DNA from: Amycolatopsis camponoti
Lineage (GTDB): Bacteria; Actinomycetota; Actinomycetes; Mycobacteriales; Pseudonocardiaceae
NCBI RefSeq assembly: GCF_902497555.1
Contig: NZ_CABVGP010000002.1
Location: 2,616,501 to 2,680,500 of the forward strand
Direction of reading: 5' to 3'
Length of the DNA stretch: 64,000 nucleotides
Position 1 is the stretch's first letter. Every line of letters begins with the position of its first letter. Positions 20,534 to 29,047 of the stretch are shown here, piece by piece. A program made the translations under genes and the position numbers. Under the pieces are notes generated by a model. It worked only from the letters and a program-made list of their open reading frames with translations, was not told the DNA's origin and made no database searches.

Positions 20534-21235
20534 CCCCTCACGGTCGGTGTGGCGGAGGCGCTGGGCCACGGTGCGTTCCGGCCATAGCGGGAGCGGTGGC
20601 GTCGCGGCTGGCTCAGTCGCGATCACCTACGGTCTCAGTTCGGGCCGGTGCCGCGCTGCACCGCGCGGACACTCAGCAGCCGCTGGTCCAGCACGTGTTT
20701 GGCACAGGCGATGAGCGCCGGGTTCGGGCAGCAGCACGGGGAAGATGTTGCCCGGCTGGTACACCCGCAGGCCATGCGCCGGTGACCGCCGTGCGACACA
20801 AACACGAGCGGTGGTCACCGGCGGGAAACAGCACTTTCGACGAGCAGCTACCCGGTACAGTCCCCAGGCGCAGTAAGGCGGTACCCGGGGACGAAGTGGA
20901 CCCGGCAGTGGCCAGGTCGACCAGATGGAGCCGGGGACACAGGTCGGGTGCCAGGTTCACCACGCTGTCGCGATCGCCGGCATCGGAACCGCCGGTCGCT
21001 TGCTGCCGGGCAGGTCTGGAGATCGAGGCTGTTGCATGTTCTGTGGCGGCCGGTTGGGTCGCTGTGCCGACGATGATCCAGCTGTCGCGTGCCAGCTCCT
21101 CGACCAGGCCGAGTTTGCAATAGTGCCGCACGGTTCGACCGTGATGCTGGCGAACGCCTCGACGAGTCGCCGGACGCGCGAAAAGGACCGGGAGACCTGC
21201 TCCCGAGGGACCAAGGACTCTTCAGGAAGCAGGGC
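20534..21235. other. 702-base region with no recognised gene
   Basis: Several long open frames cross this stretch in both directions, as expected at this GC content, but none has a ribosome site and family-like sequence together. A minus-strand segment at about 20640-20760 (ALIACAKHVLDQRLLSVRAV) looks protein-like and could be the tail of a decayed gene. The stretch just before 21236 supplies the ribosome site for the next gene (AGGAAGCAGGG). Confidence 0.35.
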
Positions 21236-22171
21236 ATGCGGTCGCAGAGTTCTCTTATGACACTCGCCGAACGCCGGGGTACCCGGACCGGCACGCCGCA
21301 CGGGCTGGTCCTGCTTCGCCCCGCCCGGGTGGCGTATTTCTGCTCTGGTGCTCTCGCCGTCGTGGCCACGGCGGTCGCGATGCTGAGCTTGACGTTGCCT
21401 TCGCTGCTGTCCGGCGTCGAGGCCGCCAAGGGGAGCTTGCGGGGCACGGCGTTGGTCATGGTCTGCGTCGCCGTCCCGGTACTCGTTGTCGCGATGTCGC
21501 TGACCGCTCGGGGGTCCGCGCGTGGGCTCGTGGTCTGGCTCGGAACTGCGGGCTACCTGCTCTACCAAGCGGTGCTCTTCTGCTTCGCGACCCCGCTGAA
21601 CAACCTGTTCCTCCTTTACGTCGCCTACCTCGGGCTGGCTTTGTGGAGCCCGGTCACGGTGCTTCAGGCAGCGGATCTGCACGCGTTCGGCGAGCGGCTG
21701 GCGTCGGCGATGCCGGTGCGGTGGATCACGGGGTTCGCGCTCGTCCTGGTCCTGCTCAACGCCGGCGCGTGGCTCGTCCAGATCGTTCCCGCGGTCTTCA
21801 GCCGGAACCCGGCGTCCCTGCTCGACGGCACGGGGCTGCTGACGAACCCCGTCTTCGTCCAGGACCTGGCGGTCTGGCTGCCGCTCCTGGCCGCGGCCGC
21901 GTTCGCCGGCCGGCGTCGTGCCACCTGGGGATTGCTGGTCACCGGTGCGATGCTGGTGATGTTCGTGCTGGAGGGGATCGGTGTCGCCACGGACCAGTGG
22001 TTCGGTTCGCGCGCCGATCCCGCTTCCGGGATCGCGTCGAGTGCGATGGTGCCTGTTTTCGCCGTGGTCGCGCTGGTCGTCGCGGTGCCGCTGGCCTGCT
22101 ACCTCCGCGACGTCGACCGGACCCCGCACAATGCCGAAGGAGACGACCGTGACGCGCCATCCTCACGATGA
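21236..22171 (+). CDS. multi-pass membrane protein of unknown function
   Basis: A 311-residue integral membrane protein with about eight hydrophobic helices (for example YFCSGALAVVATAVAMLSL, ALVMVCVAVPVLVVAMSL, LVVWLGTAGYLLYQAVLF and WITGFALVLVLLNAGAWLV). The ATG at 21236 follows AGGAAGCAGGGC; ATG 21257 is an alternative. I do not recognise the family. Its 3' end overlaps the GTG of the following SRPBCC gene by 23 bases, so the two are translationally linked. The tail after the last helix is short and hydrophilic. Confidence 0.72.
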   Translation: MRSQSSLMTLAERRGTRTGTPHGLVLLRPARVAYFCSGALAVVATAVAMLSLTLPSLLSGVEAAKGSLRGTALVMVCVAVPVLVVAMSLTARGSARGLVVWLGTAGYLLYQAVLFCFATPLNNLFLLYVAYLGLALWSPVTVLQAADLHAFGERLASAMPVRWITGFALVLVLLNAGAWLVQIVPAVFSRNPASLLDGTGLLTNPVFVQDLAVWLPLLAAAAFAGRRRATWGLLVTGAMLVMFVLEGIGVATDQWFGSRADPASGIASSAMVPVFAVVALVVAVPLACYLRDVDRTPHNAEGDDRDAPSSR

Positions 22172-22868
22172 CTCAGTGGCAGCGACCAAAAGCCGGCTGC
22201 GGCTGGCCGGCGCGCTCGGTGCGTTCGTGCTCGCGGCGTTGGCCGCCAGGAAGTGGCAGTTGCGCTGGGGTGCCAACCCTCGCGAAGTCACCGCCACGCT
22301 GACGGGGGACGATCTCATCGCCGAGCCCGATCTCGTGGCGACCCGGGCCATCACGATCTCCGCACCCGCGTCGGAAGTGTGGCCGTGGCTCGCCCAGCTG
22401 GGCCAGGCGCGTGGCGGGTTCTACAGCTACGACGCCTGGGAAAATCTGGTGGGCTGCGATATCCACAGCGCCGACCGCGTCGTTCCGGAATGGCAGCACG
22501 TCGAGGTGGGCGACGAGGTGAAGCTCCACCCGGACGTCTCGATGGCCGTGGCCGGCGTCGACGAGGGCCGGGCCTTGGTGCTGCGCGGCGCTGTGCCGAT
22601 GGGAAAGGCGGCCGCACCCTACGACTGCACCTGGGCTTTCGTCCTGCGTGATCGACCGGACGGGTCGACACGGCTGGTGATGCGCGAACGGTACGGCTAC
22701 ACGCGTCGCTGGGCGGGTTTGCTGATCGAGCCGGTCGAGGCGGTCAGCTTCGTGATGAGCCGGAAGATGCTCATGGGTGTCCGGGACCGCGCCGAAGCCG
22801 GAGGCGCTCCGGACGTGGCGGCGCAGCGAGACGAAACCACGACGGGAGGCCGGCATGCGGGCGCATGA
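22149..22868 (+). CDS. membrane-anchored SRPBCC-fold protein
   Basis: A 239-residue protein. One N-terminal helix (LAGALGAFVLAALAA) precedes an SRPBCC/START-like domain: ATRAITISAPASEVWPWLAQ, then GGFYSYDAWENLVGCDIHSA, and later RLVMRERYG. Such domains form a hydrophobic cavity that binds lipids or similar ligands; the ligand here is unknown. The GTG at 22149 is set by AAGGAG. It starts inside the membrane-protein gene, which suggests the two act together at the membrane. The C-terminal 25 residues are hydrophilic and poorly conserved-looking. Confidence 0.75.
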   Translation: MTRHPHDDSVAATKSRLRLAGALGAFVLAALAARKWQLRWGANPREVTATLTGDDLIAEPDLVATRAITISAPASEVWPWLAQLGQARGGFYSYDAWENLVGCDIHSADRVVPEWQHVEVGDEVKLHPDVSMAVAGVDEGRALVLRGAVPMGKAAAPYDCTWAFVLRDRPDGSTRLVMRERYGYTRRWAGLLIEPVEAVSFVMSRKMLMGVRDRAEAGGAPDVAAQRDETTTGGRHAGA

Positions 22869-23235
22869 CGACGAGAGCTGGCGACGGAGCACCCTCATCA
22901 CCCATCACGTGGATCACCCGCCCCAGGTCAAGGCTCTCGTCGACGAGCTGTACGAGACGCTGACCGCGCCTGGGCGTGGCGGATACGAGGCCATGATCAC
23001 GGGGGAGTACGTCGAGCCCGGCGAACAGGTCATCTACGGCCCGTGCGGTGGCGGCGTCCTCGCCACGATCGCCATGCCCGAGCGCGGAGGAAGGACGTTG
23101 CGTTTGACTCGTCTGGTCTACGGCGGCTGCACCACCCACGAGATCCGGCAGGACCTGGTGGCTCGTGGCTTGGGTTCGCTGGCCATCACCTGGGTGTATC
23201 CACCGGACACGATGCTCGAAGAGGACCCCTCGTAA
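22855..23235 (+). CDS. hypothetical protein, 126 residues
   Basis: A small soluble protein that starts at ATG 22855 with GGGAGG upstream and overlaps the SRPBCC gene by 14 bases, so it is the third gene of that operon. It has a helical N-terminus (QVKALVDELYETLTAPGRGG), a Gly/Cys-containing turn (YGPCGGGVLATIAMPERGG) and a second Cys (VYGGCTTHEIR). I recognise no family and propose no function. Confidence 0.6.
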   Translation: MRAHDDESWRRSTLITHHVDHPPQVKALVDELYETLTAPGRGGYEAMITGEYVEPGEQVIYGPCGGGVLATIAMPERGGRTLRLTRLVYGGCTTHEIRQDLVARGLGSLAITWVYPPDTMLEEDPS

Positions 23236-23857
23236 CCGACGGAGCAGGTCACGCGTCCGCCGCCGTGGTCCCCGCCCGCGCGGACGCCACTGGCCAACCA
23301 GTGGGCGAAGCCGTCACGATTGCGGTCCTCGAGCTCGTCGAGGTATCCCTGCGCCGCGGCCCGACACCGTGCCGGGTGGCGTCGCAGCTGGCTTTGGAGG
23401 TCGAATCGGGTTCCAGTCGGTGCATGCGGCGGCCCCAGCTCGCGTGGGCGCGGTTCGGGTGGGGGCTGGCATTGGCGAGGCGGTAGCAGCGGCGGCGGAC
23501 GTGGCTGGGTACCGCCGTGACCGCCGGTCTGGTCGGCGTGCTCCTGCTGGCATACGGCGCGATCGCCGTCTACGTCGACGCGGCAGGTGCTCTGGAAGTC
23601 GTCGCGTGGTCCTCGCGATCGGGGGCAGCCGTGGTGCGGCTCAGGTGCTCCAGGACTCTTCCGGAGAAGGCGATGGCCGGGATCCCCGGGGAGCCTGGTG
23701 CCGATTCTCGTCGCCGTACCGCACTCGTCGTCAGTCGCTGGCTCGATGCCTTAGGTCCCGCCGCACGAGGTCCCCTGGCACTGGCCGCCTCAGATGCGGA
23801 CGGCGAGGGTGGACTGAACGAGCGGGGCGGCAAGCGCTGCCCGGACGGAGGCAGGTC
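23236..23857. other. 622-base region with no intact gene
   Basis: No complete gene is supported. On the plus strand a short hydrophobic run near 23510-23600 (TAGLVGVLLLAYGAIAVYVD) reads like the membrane helix of a decayed protein and lacks a start signal. The last 30 bases carry the ribosome site (GGAGG) of nagA. Confidence 0.35.
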
Positions 23858-24949
23858 GTGCGCTTGGGTGTGGCGGGTGCTCTGGTCGGTGGCGCGTACC
23901 GGCGCGGTGATGTCGAGGTGGACCGGGAAAGCGGTTTGGTGACCGCGGTCGGGGTGGCTGGTCCTGGCTCGGGGATCGCGGTGCCGGGCCTGGTCGATCT
24001 GCAGGTCAACGGGTTCGCCGGGGTCGACTTCCTGAGCGCCGACGTCGACGGCTACGCCCACGCGAGTGCGGCGCTGGCCCGCACGGGCGTGCTGGCCTAC
24101 CAGCCCACGCTGATCACCAGCCGGCCCGAGCAGACGGTGACCGCCATCGAGACCGCCGCCAAAGCCCAGGCGGCGGAGGGAGCGCGGATCCTCGGCGTGC
24201 ATCTGGAAGGACCGTTCCTCTCACCCGCACGGCCGGGGACCCATCCGGTCGAGTTGCTGCGGGCGCCGGACACCGGACTGATGGAGCGGTTGCTCGCGTC
24301 CGGGCCGGTCACCCAGGTGACCTTGGCGCCGGAACTGCCCGGCGCGCTGGACGTGGTCGGCGCGTGCGTCCGGGCCGGTGTGCTGGTGGCGTGCGGGCAC
24401 AGCGACGCGACGGCGGCCGAGGCACACGTGGCGTTCGACCGCGGCGCGCGGTCGGTGACGCACCTGTTCGACGCGATGCGCCCGTTCACCCACCGCGACC
24501 CGGGGATCGCCGGTGCCGCGTTGACCCGGGACGATGTCTTCGTCGGGGTGATCGCCGATCCCAGCCATCTCTCGCCCGAGGCAGTCCGGTTGGCGTTCCA
24601 GGCCGCGCGTGGCCGGGTCGTGCTGGTCACCGACGCGCTGGCGGCCGGTGGCTGCCTGGACGGTCACTACCGGCTGGGCGATGTGGAGTTCGAGGTGTCG
24701 GGTGGTACGGCTCGGCGGGCCGACGGCACGTTGGTCGGCACCACGATCACGTTGCTGGACGCGGTCCGGGATGCCTGTGCGGCGGGGATCTCGCTGGAGG
24801 TCGCGGTCAACGCGGCGACCTGTACCCCGGCGGAGCTGTTCCCACGCGGTGGCATCGGCTTGCTGCGTCCGGGAAACCGCGCGGACGTCGTCGTGCTCGA
24901 CGACTCGCTGACCCTACGCACAGTCTTGCGAAGCGCGAAAGAGCTGTGA
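23858..24949 (+). CDS. nagA: N-acetylglucosamine-6-phosphate deacetylase
   Basis: A 363-residue amidohydrolase that would remove the acetyl group from N-acetylglucosamine 6-phosphate in amino-sugar recycling in the cytoplasm. Motifs in order: PGLVDLQVNGFAGVDF, HLEGPFLSP (metal-binding Glu), ACGHSDATAAEA and VTHLFDAM (metal-binding His residues), and VLVTDALAAGG with the catalytic Asp. GTG 23858 was chosen for the GGAGG seven bases upstream. Unusual points: the usual LEGPF-x-KGAH loop reads SPARPGTH, and the usual DGxH reads ADPSH. No other nag gene is adjacent. Confidence 0.85.
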   Translation: MRLGVAGALVGGAYRRGDVEVDRESGLVTAVGVAGPGSGIAVPGLVDLQVNGFAGVDFLSADVDGYAHASAALARTGVLAYQPTLITSRPEQTVTAIETAAKAQAAEGARILGVHLEGPFLSPARPGTHPVELLRAPDTGLMERLLASGPVTQVTLAPELPGALDVVGACVRAGVLVACGHSDATAAEAHVAFDRGARSVTHLFDAMRPFTHRDPGIAGAALTRDDVFVGVIADPSHLSPEAVRLAFQAARGRVVLVTDALAAGGCLDGHYRLGDVEFEVSGGTARRADGTLVGTTITLLDAVRDACAAGISLEVAVNAATCTPAELFPRGGIGLLRPGNRADVVVLDDSLTLRTVLRSAKEL

Positions 24950-24957
24950 ATCGCCAG

Positions 24958-25081
24958 GCGTTCAGCGGGAGGGTGGTGGTGAACGTGCTGCCGCCACTGG
25001 GTCCGGAGGTCGCGGTGACCGTGCCGCCGTTGGCGGTGGCGAGCTCCCGGACCACTGGGCAGCTGCGCGGCCGGGCCAAGG
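24958..25081 (-). pseudogene. C-terminal remnant of a sensor histidine kinase
   Basis: On the minus strand these bases read VVRELATANGGTVTATSGPS followed by GGSTFTTTLPL. This is the usual end of the ATPase domain of sensor kinases (last ATP-binding box and final strand). No kinase sequence is found upstream of it, up to the alcohol dehydrogenase gene, and there is no start signal. It is taken as the surviving tail of a deleted gene. The rest of the 24950-25327 gap holds nothing recognised. Confidence 0.5.
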
Positions 25082-25327
25082 TGTCGGCGGCGGGCGTCCG
25101 CGCAAGGTGGACAGCGACTGCACGGTGGCCGCGTTGCCCGCCCACGCCGACACCCACTTGCGCCAGCCGACCGACTCGACGCAACGGCGACCGCGGTCTG
25201 CCCGACGACCATGGCCTTGCACGGCGAACACCGGTAGAAGCCGCAACGTCCAGACCGTAGACCGGCGCCGCGGCCCCGAGTTCGGCCGCGACGCCGGTCT
25301 CCGCACATCGCCGCACCGGCGGCGACG

Positions 25328-26338
25328 TCACATCTGGAAGACGATGCGGGCCGGGACGCGCCCGGCGAGGACGTCGGCGATCGAGTCGTTGACTTCGTCG
25401 AGTTTGCGGTCCACGGCCACGACGCGGGTGCGACCGGCCGCGTGCAGGGCGAAGACGTCGGCGAGGTCGTTGCGCGTTCCGACGATCGAGCCGACGACGG
25501 ACTTGCCGCCGAGGACGGTGTCGAAGATCGGCAAGGTCATGGTGCCGTCGGCGGGCAGGGCGACGCAGACGAGCCGCCCGCCCCGGCGAAGGGAGCGGAA
25601 CGCTTGGTCGAACGACGCCGGTGAGGCGGCGAGGGCGACGGCGACGTCGGCGCCGCCCAGTGCCTGGATCGCGTCGGCCGGGTCACCGTCGGTGGCGTTC
25701 ACTACGTGGTCGGCGCCGAGCTCGGTGGCCAGGGCGAGCTTGTCGGCTGTGACGTCGACGCCGATGGTGAAGCCGCCGGCGATCCGGGCGTACTGCAGGG
25801 CCAGGTGCCCGAGCCCGCCGATGCCGAACACGGCGACCGTCTCGGCGGGGGCGACGCCGGCGACCTTGATGGCCTTGTACGTGGTCACGCCCGCGCAGGT
25901 CAGCGGGGCCGCGTCCCGGGAGCTGACGCCCTCGGGCACGGGGGTGGCGAAGGCGGCGGAGATGGCGGCGAATTCGGCGAAGGCGCCGTTGACTGAGTAG
26001 CCGGAGTTCTGCTGGTGTTCGCAGAGGGTTTCGCGGCCGGAGTTGCAGTAGCGACATTCACCGCAGGCGTAGCCGAGCCAGGCGATCGCGACGCGCTGGC
26101 CGATGCTGCGGTTGCGCACCGCGGACCCGACCTCCTGGATCACGCCGATGCCTTCGTGCCCGGGAACGAACGGCGGGGTCGGCTTCACCGGCCAGTCACC
26201 GTGCGCCGCGTGGATGTCGGTGTGGCACAGGCCGCTGTGCTCGACCCGCACGAGAACCTCATCGGGGCCGATTTCGGGGATCGGCAGGTCTTGGATCTGC
26301 AGTGGCGACCCGAAGGCGGTGACGACAGCGGCTTTCAT
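25328..26338 (-). CDS. adhP: zinc-dependent alcohol dehydrogenase
   Basis: A 336-residue medium-chain alcohol dehydrogenase that interconverts primary alcohols and aldehydes with NAD(H). Catalytic zinc ligands are in HSGLCHTDIHAAHGDWP and GHEGIGV; structural zinc cysteines are in CGECRYCNSGRETLC. The Rossmann nucleotide site is VFGIGGLGHLALQYA. The ATG at 26338 follows CGGAGC. An extended frame to 26521 lacks family sequence and was dropped. A DosR-box-like palindrome about 130 bases upstream suggests induction under hypoxic or redox stress. The symbol follows overall similarity to bacterial AdhP. Confidence 0.9.
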   Translation of the reverse strand: MKAAVVTAFGSPLQIQDLPIPEIGPDEVLVRVEHSGLCHTDIHAAHGDWPVKPTPPFVPGHEGIGVIQEVGSAVRNRSIGQRVAIAWLGYACGECRYCNSGRETLCEHQQNSGYSVNGAFAEFAAISAAFATPVPEGVSSRDAAPLTCAGVTTYKAIKVAGVAPAETVAVFGIGGLGHLALQYARIAGGFTIGVDVTADKLALATELGADHVVNATDGDPADAIQALGGADVAVALAASPASFDQAFRSLRRGGRLVCVALPADGTMTLPIFDTVLGGKSVVGSIVGTRNDLADVFALHAAGRTRVVAVDRKLDEVNDSIADVLAGRVPARIVFQM

Positions 26339-26463
26339 GGAATGCTCCGTTCTGAGGGGCGGATGATCAGCGGGGAGCTGGTGGCCTGGACGGTCCCGGA
26401 CTCGTGCGCCGGCACCCGCGGTCATGCTGTCGATCACAGCAGTTGCTACGCGCGAGTCCTTAG

Positions 26464-26478
26464 ATCCGAAAGTCCCTG
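26464..26478 (-). promoter_or_regulatory. DosR/DevR-like box upstream of the alcohol dehydrogenase
   Basis: Read on the minus strand it is AGGGACTTTCGGATC, one of the best matches in the window to the pattern GGGACTTTNGNCCC. It lies about 130 bases before the alcohol dehydrogenase start. Confidence 0.5.
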
Positions 26479-26802
26479 ACCCCGCTGACGAAGGCCCCAC
26501 CTCTCGACATGCGGTTGGCAACGCCGAGCGGTCGTCTGTTTGCCAGACGTCGGCTGGCGATCCGGCGGTTCGTGCAAGGAGCGGAAGCAGATGATCGCCA
26601 TCGCGCCGCGCGACGGCTCAGTGCACCCGCGGGTGGCCGTGGTCCGGCAGTTCCTCCTGGACGACATGGAAAGAACGTGCCCGGCCGGATTCCGCAGCTG
26701 GCTGCGGTGCGATGGCCGGCAGCGATCCTTACCGTTCCTCAACGGGGAACACGGCTTCGTCGAGCCGGCGGTGACTCCGGCCCACCACGCATCGGGCCCG
26801 AG
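26479..26802. other. 324-base stretch with no supported gene
   Basis: A plus-strand frame begins at ATG 26591 with a fair ribosome site (AAGGAGCGG) and a protein-like start (VHPRVAVVRQFLLDDMERTC). It then runs antisense through the two small genes on the minus strand, so it is probably a truncated remnant. Confidence 0.3.
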
Positions 26803-27033
26803 TCACCGCGCGCCGTCCGGTCGACGACTACGCTCGGCGGCGAACGGCGCGAGCATGTCGTGCAGTTCGTCGGCCGACAGCGGGCCGTGCGGCCGTCGTC
26901 TCGGCGGCGCCGGTTCAGCCCGGTCCAGGCCGAGCATCGCCTTCAGTTCGGCCTCGTCGTGGCTGTCGTGGGCGTACCGCTGCACGACCCTGACGGCGCG
27001 GCTGCGCTCTTCCGACGTCGGTTCGGCGAGCAT
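26803..27033 (-). CDS. small hypothetical protein, 76 residues
   Basis: A short hydrophilic protein (SRAVRVVQRYAHDSHDEAEL, then LSADELHDMLAPF). It lies 12 bases after another small gene on the same strand and so is probably its operon partner. The ATG at 27033 has no strong ribosome site, and translation may be coupled. I recognise no family. Confidence 0.5.
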   Translation of the reverse strand: MLAEPTSEERSRAVRVVQRYAHDSHDEAELKAMLGLDRAEPAPPRRRPHGPLSADELHDMLAPFAAERSRRPDGAR

Positions 27034-27045
27034 GGCGGGGCCCGC

Positions 27046-27270
27046 TCAGTCTTCCGGTTCGACGACGTCGAGCCGGTAGCCGGGCACGAGCCGCGCGTGG
27101 CCGGGGCTGAACTCGACCCAGACCGAGCCGGGACGCAGGTCGGGCGCGCGGTCGACCACGACGCCGGTCCCGCCGGTGAACCGGCCACTGTGGGCGCGCA
27201 CCCGCAACCCGTTGGGGAATCCTCCGGCTCGGGCGGGTCCGGGGTTCCGATCGTGGTGGACGGTGCTCAT
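27046..27270 (-). CDS. small beta-rich hypothetical protein, 74 residues
   Basis: Starts at ATG 27270 with GGAGAGGGGG upstream. The body (GLRVRAHSGRFTGGTGVVVD, then PGSVWVEFSPGHARLVPGY) looks like a small beta-barrel of the kind seen in KOW-like or translation-associated folds, but I cannot assign a family. A weak DosR-like site (GCCCCTTGACC) lies about 180 bases upstream, at 27450-27460. Confidence 0.55.
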   Translation of the reverse strand: MSTVHHDRNPGPARAGGFPNGLRVRAHSGRFTGGTGVVVDRAPDLRPGSVWVEFSPGHARLVPGYRLDVVEPED

Positions 27271-27488
27271 GTCGGCCCCCTCTCCGGTGGGAGATGCCGG
27301 ACGCTCTGTCGGCACTCACCAGGATTCCGCTCGGCGGGGGACGGAGGCAGAGGCGGAAGCCCGGTCCGCGGGTGCCGTTCCTCCCCTCCGGCCGGGCATT
27401 TGTGCCCACGAGCCGTTCCGGTTGGCATGGGGAGCGCGGGCCAGGTGATGCCCCTTGACCTGCAGCATTGTTTTCGGGTTCGTGAAGG

Positions 27489-28013
27489 CTAGTGCCCGGC
27501 GCCGCGCGGTGCCGGGGTGGTGCTGAACTGGCCCTGCCAGCTGGCCTGCGCGCCGGAGTCGCCGATGCGGTAGATGTCGTAGCCGGCAGCACCCGCGGCC
27601 GCGATCGCCAGCACCGAGAGCACGATGGTGACTGCGGTTGATGCCGGGGCCAGTAAGGTCCGGCGGCCGGTTCCGTTCGCTTGGATGCGCAAACCCTCCC
27701 GTCGGCGCCACCAGACGAGGAGCGCGAGCAGGGCCACCGGGATCGCGACCCACAGCGCGGTGTCGCCGAGTTCGGTGTGGGTCCGCACGAGCGGGGTCGA
27801 GGCGACGCGGCGTTCGAGCCATTCGCCGGCCTCCGTCGTGATCGGGACCAGAACCACGACGAGCACGGACAGGATCGCGTTCGGCCCGGCCAGCTTGTCC
27901 CGTGCGGCGGGCCACACCGCGCTGAGCACGAGCAGCAGCGCGGCGAGGGGGAGGAGGACAACGATCGCGTGCACGAGCAGCACGTGGGCGGGGAGGCCGT
28001 TGAGGGTGGTCAT
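27489..28013 (-). CDS. DUF2231-family membrane protein
   Basis: A 174-residue integral membrane protein. It begins with the family signature LNGLPAHVLLVHAIVVLLPL and has four helices: the first just after the start, the second around AILSVLVVVLVPI, the third ALWVAIPVALLALLVWW, and the fourth TIVLSVLAIAAAGAAGYDI. Between the second and third is TTEAGEWLERRV and HTELGDTA, where family members carry conserved charged residues. A Pro/Ala tail ends it. Members often lie near cytochrome or redox genes; here it sits beside the FMN-binding protein operon. Its function is not known. Confidence 0.75.
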   Translation of the reverse strand: MTTLNGLPAHVLLVHAIVVLLPLAALLLVLSAVWPAARDKLAGPNAILSVLVVVLVPITTEAGEWLERRVASTPLVRTHTELGDTALWVAIPVALLALLVWWRRREGLRIQANGTGRRTLLAPASTAVTIVLSVLAIAAAGAAGYDIYRIGDSGAQASWQGQFSTTPAPRGAGH

Positions 28014-28134
28014 TTTGTCCTTTGCGGAGGGTTGAATCGCTGGGAAAGCGGCCGGTCGGTGAGACCGGAGCCGAGGCGCGGACCGCGCAGGCGGAGGCCG
28101 GCCCGCCGTGCCCGGGACCGGCGGGGCCTGGTGG

Positions 28135-28566
28135 TCACCGGTGGGCCTGGTCGATCGCCGACTGCAGGGACTGCTGGTAGCCCTCGGAGGTGTAGGTGGC
28201 GCCGCTGACGGTGTCGATCTGCGCGCTCTGGGCCTGCAGTGTCTCGTGGTTCAACGCCGGCACCGCCTCGGAGTTGATCCGGACGTCGCGGCCGCTTTCC
28301 TGCGGGTATTCGATCGCGTCCGCCTCGGTGATCTTGCCGCCCGAGACGGTGATCCGGACCTGGACCGGGCCGTAGCGGGTGTCGGCGGCGGCTCCGGTGA
28401 ACGTTCCGTTCGCCGAGGCGGTGCCCGGGCTTGCCGTGGACGACGGCTGGGTGTCGGTGAGCGGCCGGCCGGTGGCGACCGGTGTCTGGTCGGTGCTGGT
28501 GCGGTAGCTGAACAGCAGCACGACGACGGACACGGTCGCGGCGATGGTGATGGCGATCCTGCGCAT
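28135..28566 (-). CDS. FMN-binding domain protein, membrane-anchored
   Basis: A 143-residue protein with an N-terminal anchor helix (IAITIAATVSVVVLLFSY), a Ser/Thr/Pro linker, and an extracytoplasmic FMN-binding domain of the NqrC/RnfG type: GPVQVRITVSGGKITEADAI, and near the end DTVSGATYTSEGY. In SGATYTS the Thr is where FMN is covalently attached in relatives. ATG 28566 follows GGAAAGGA. In many actinomycetes this gene follows a response regulator, a sensor kinase and a ferric-reductase-like flavoprotein. Here the flavoprotein gene is missing except for its last codons (see the chimera just upstream). Confidence 0.85.
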   Translation of the reverse strand: MRRIAITIAATVSVVVLLFSYRTSTDQTPVATGRPLTDTQPSSTASPGTASANGTFTGAAADTRYGPVQVRITVSGGKITEADAIEYPQESGRDVRINSEAVPALNHETLQAQSAQIDTVSGATYTSEGYQQSLQSAIDQAHR

Positions 28567-28579
28567 CGGAAGTCCTTTC

Positions 28580-29047
28580 CTACCAGGCGAACCGCTCGGC
28601 GTGGACGTGGTCGGCGGGGACACCGGCGCGGCGGGCGCTGTCGAGGACGGCGGCGGTCCAGGCGTAGTCGTCAGGCCCGGCGGTGAAGTCCGTGTAGCGG
28701 TGGTCGCCGAGGGAGCCGGTGGCGGCGAGTGCCCGGTCGGCGTCGGCGACGGGGAGGCGCACCGGCCGCCCGCCGAGCGGCCGGGTGGTGCCGTCCGGGG
28801 CGATCGCCTGCGCCACCATGGGCTGGGCCTCGTCGTGGTCGTCGTCATCGGGGCCGCGGGTGACCGGGCTCGGCGCGAGCACCTGCGTCGCGCCGGCCGC
28901 GACTTCCGCCGAGGTGGTGAGCAGCGACCGGTCCAGCTCCGCGTCGATCCGCTCCGAGGCGGCCTGGTAGCTCAGGACGCCGACGAGGATGGCCGCGGCC
29001 GCGCCGACGCCGGCGAAGCCGATCGCGAGCTTGCTGCGCAGGTTCAT
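28580..29047 (-). pseudogene. chimeric ORF: sensor-kinase N-terminus joined to the C-terminus of a flavin oxidoreductase
   Basis: A 155-residue open frame. Residues 1 to about 125 are a sensor-kinase N-terminus: MNLRSKLAIGFAGVGAAAAI (membrane helix), an extracytoplasmic sensor with APDGTTRPLGGRPVRLPVAD and SLGDHRYTDFT. No second helix, HAMP, dimerisation or ATPase domain follows. Instead the last 30 residues read AWTAAVLDSARRAGVPADHV and HAERFAW, which is the typical end of ferredoxin-reductase-type NAD-binding domains. The usual operon order is regulator, kinase, ferric-reductase-like protein, FMN-binding protein. A deletion between similar GPD-x-W coding stretches would give exactly this. 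The product may still be made, since the ATG overlaps the regulator stop (ATGA). Confidence 0.7.
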
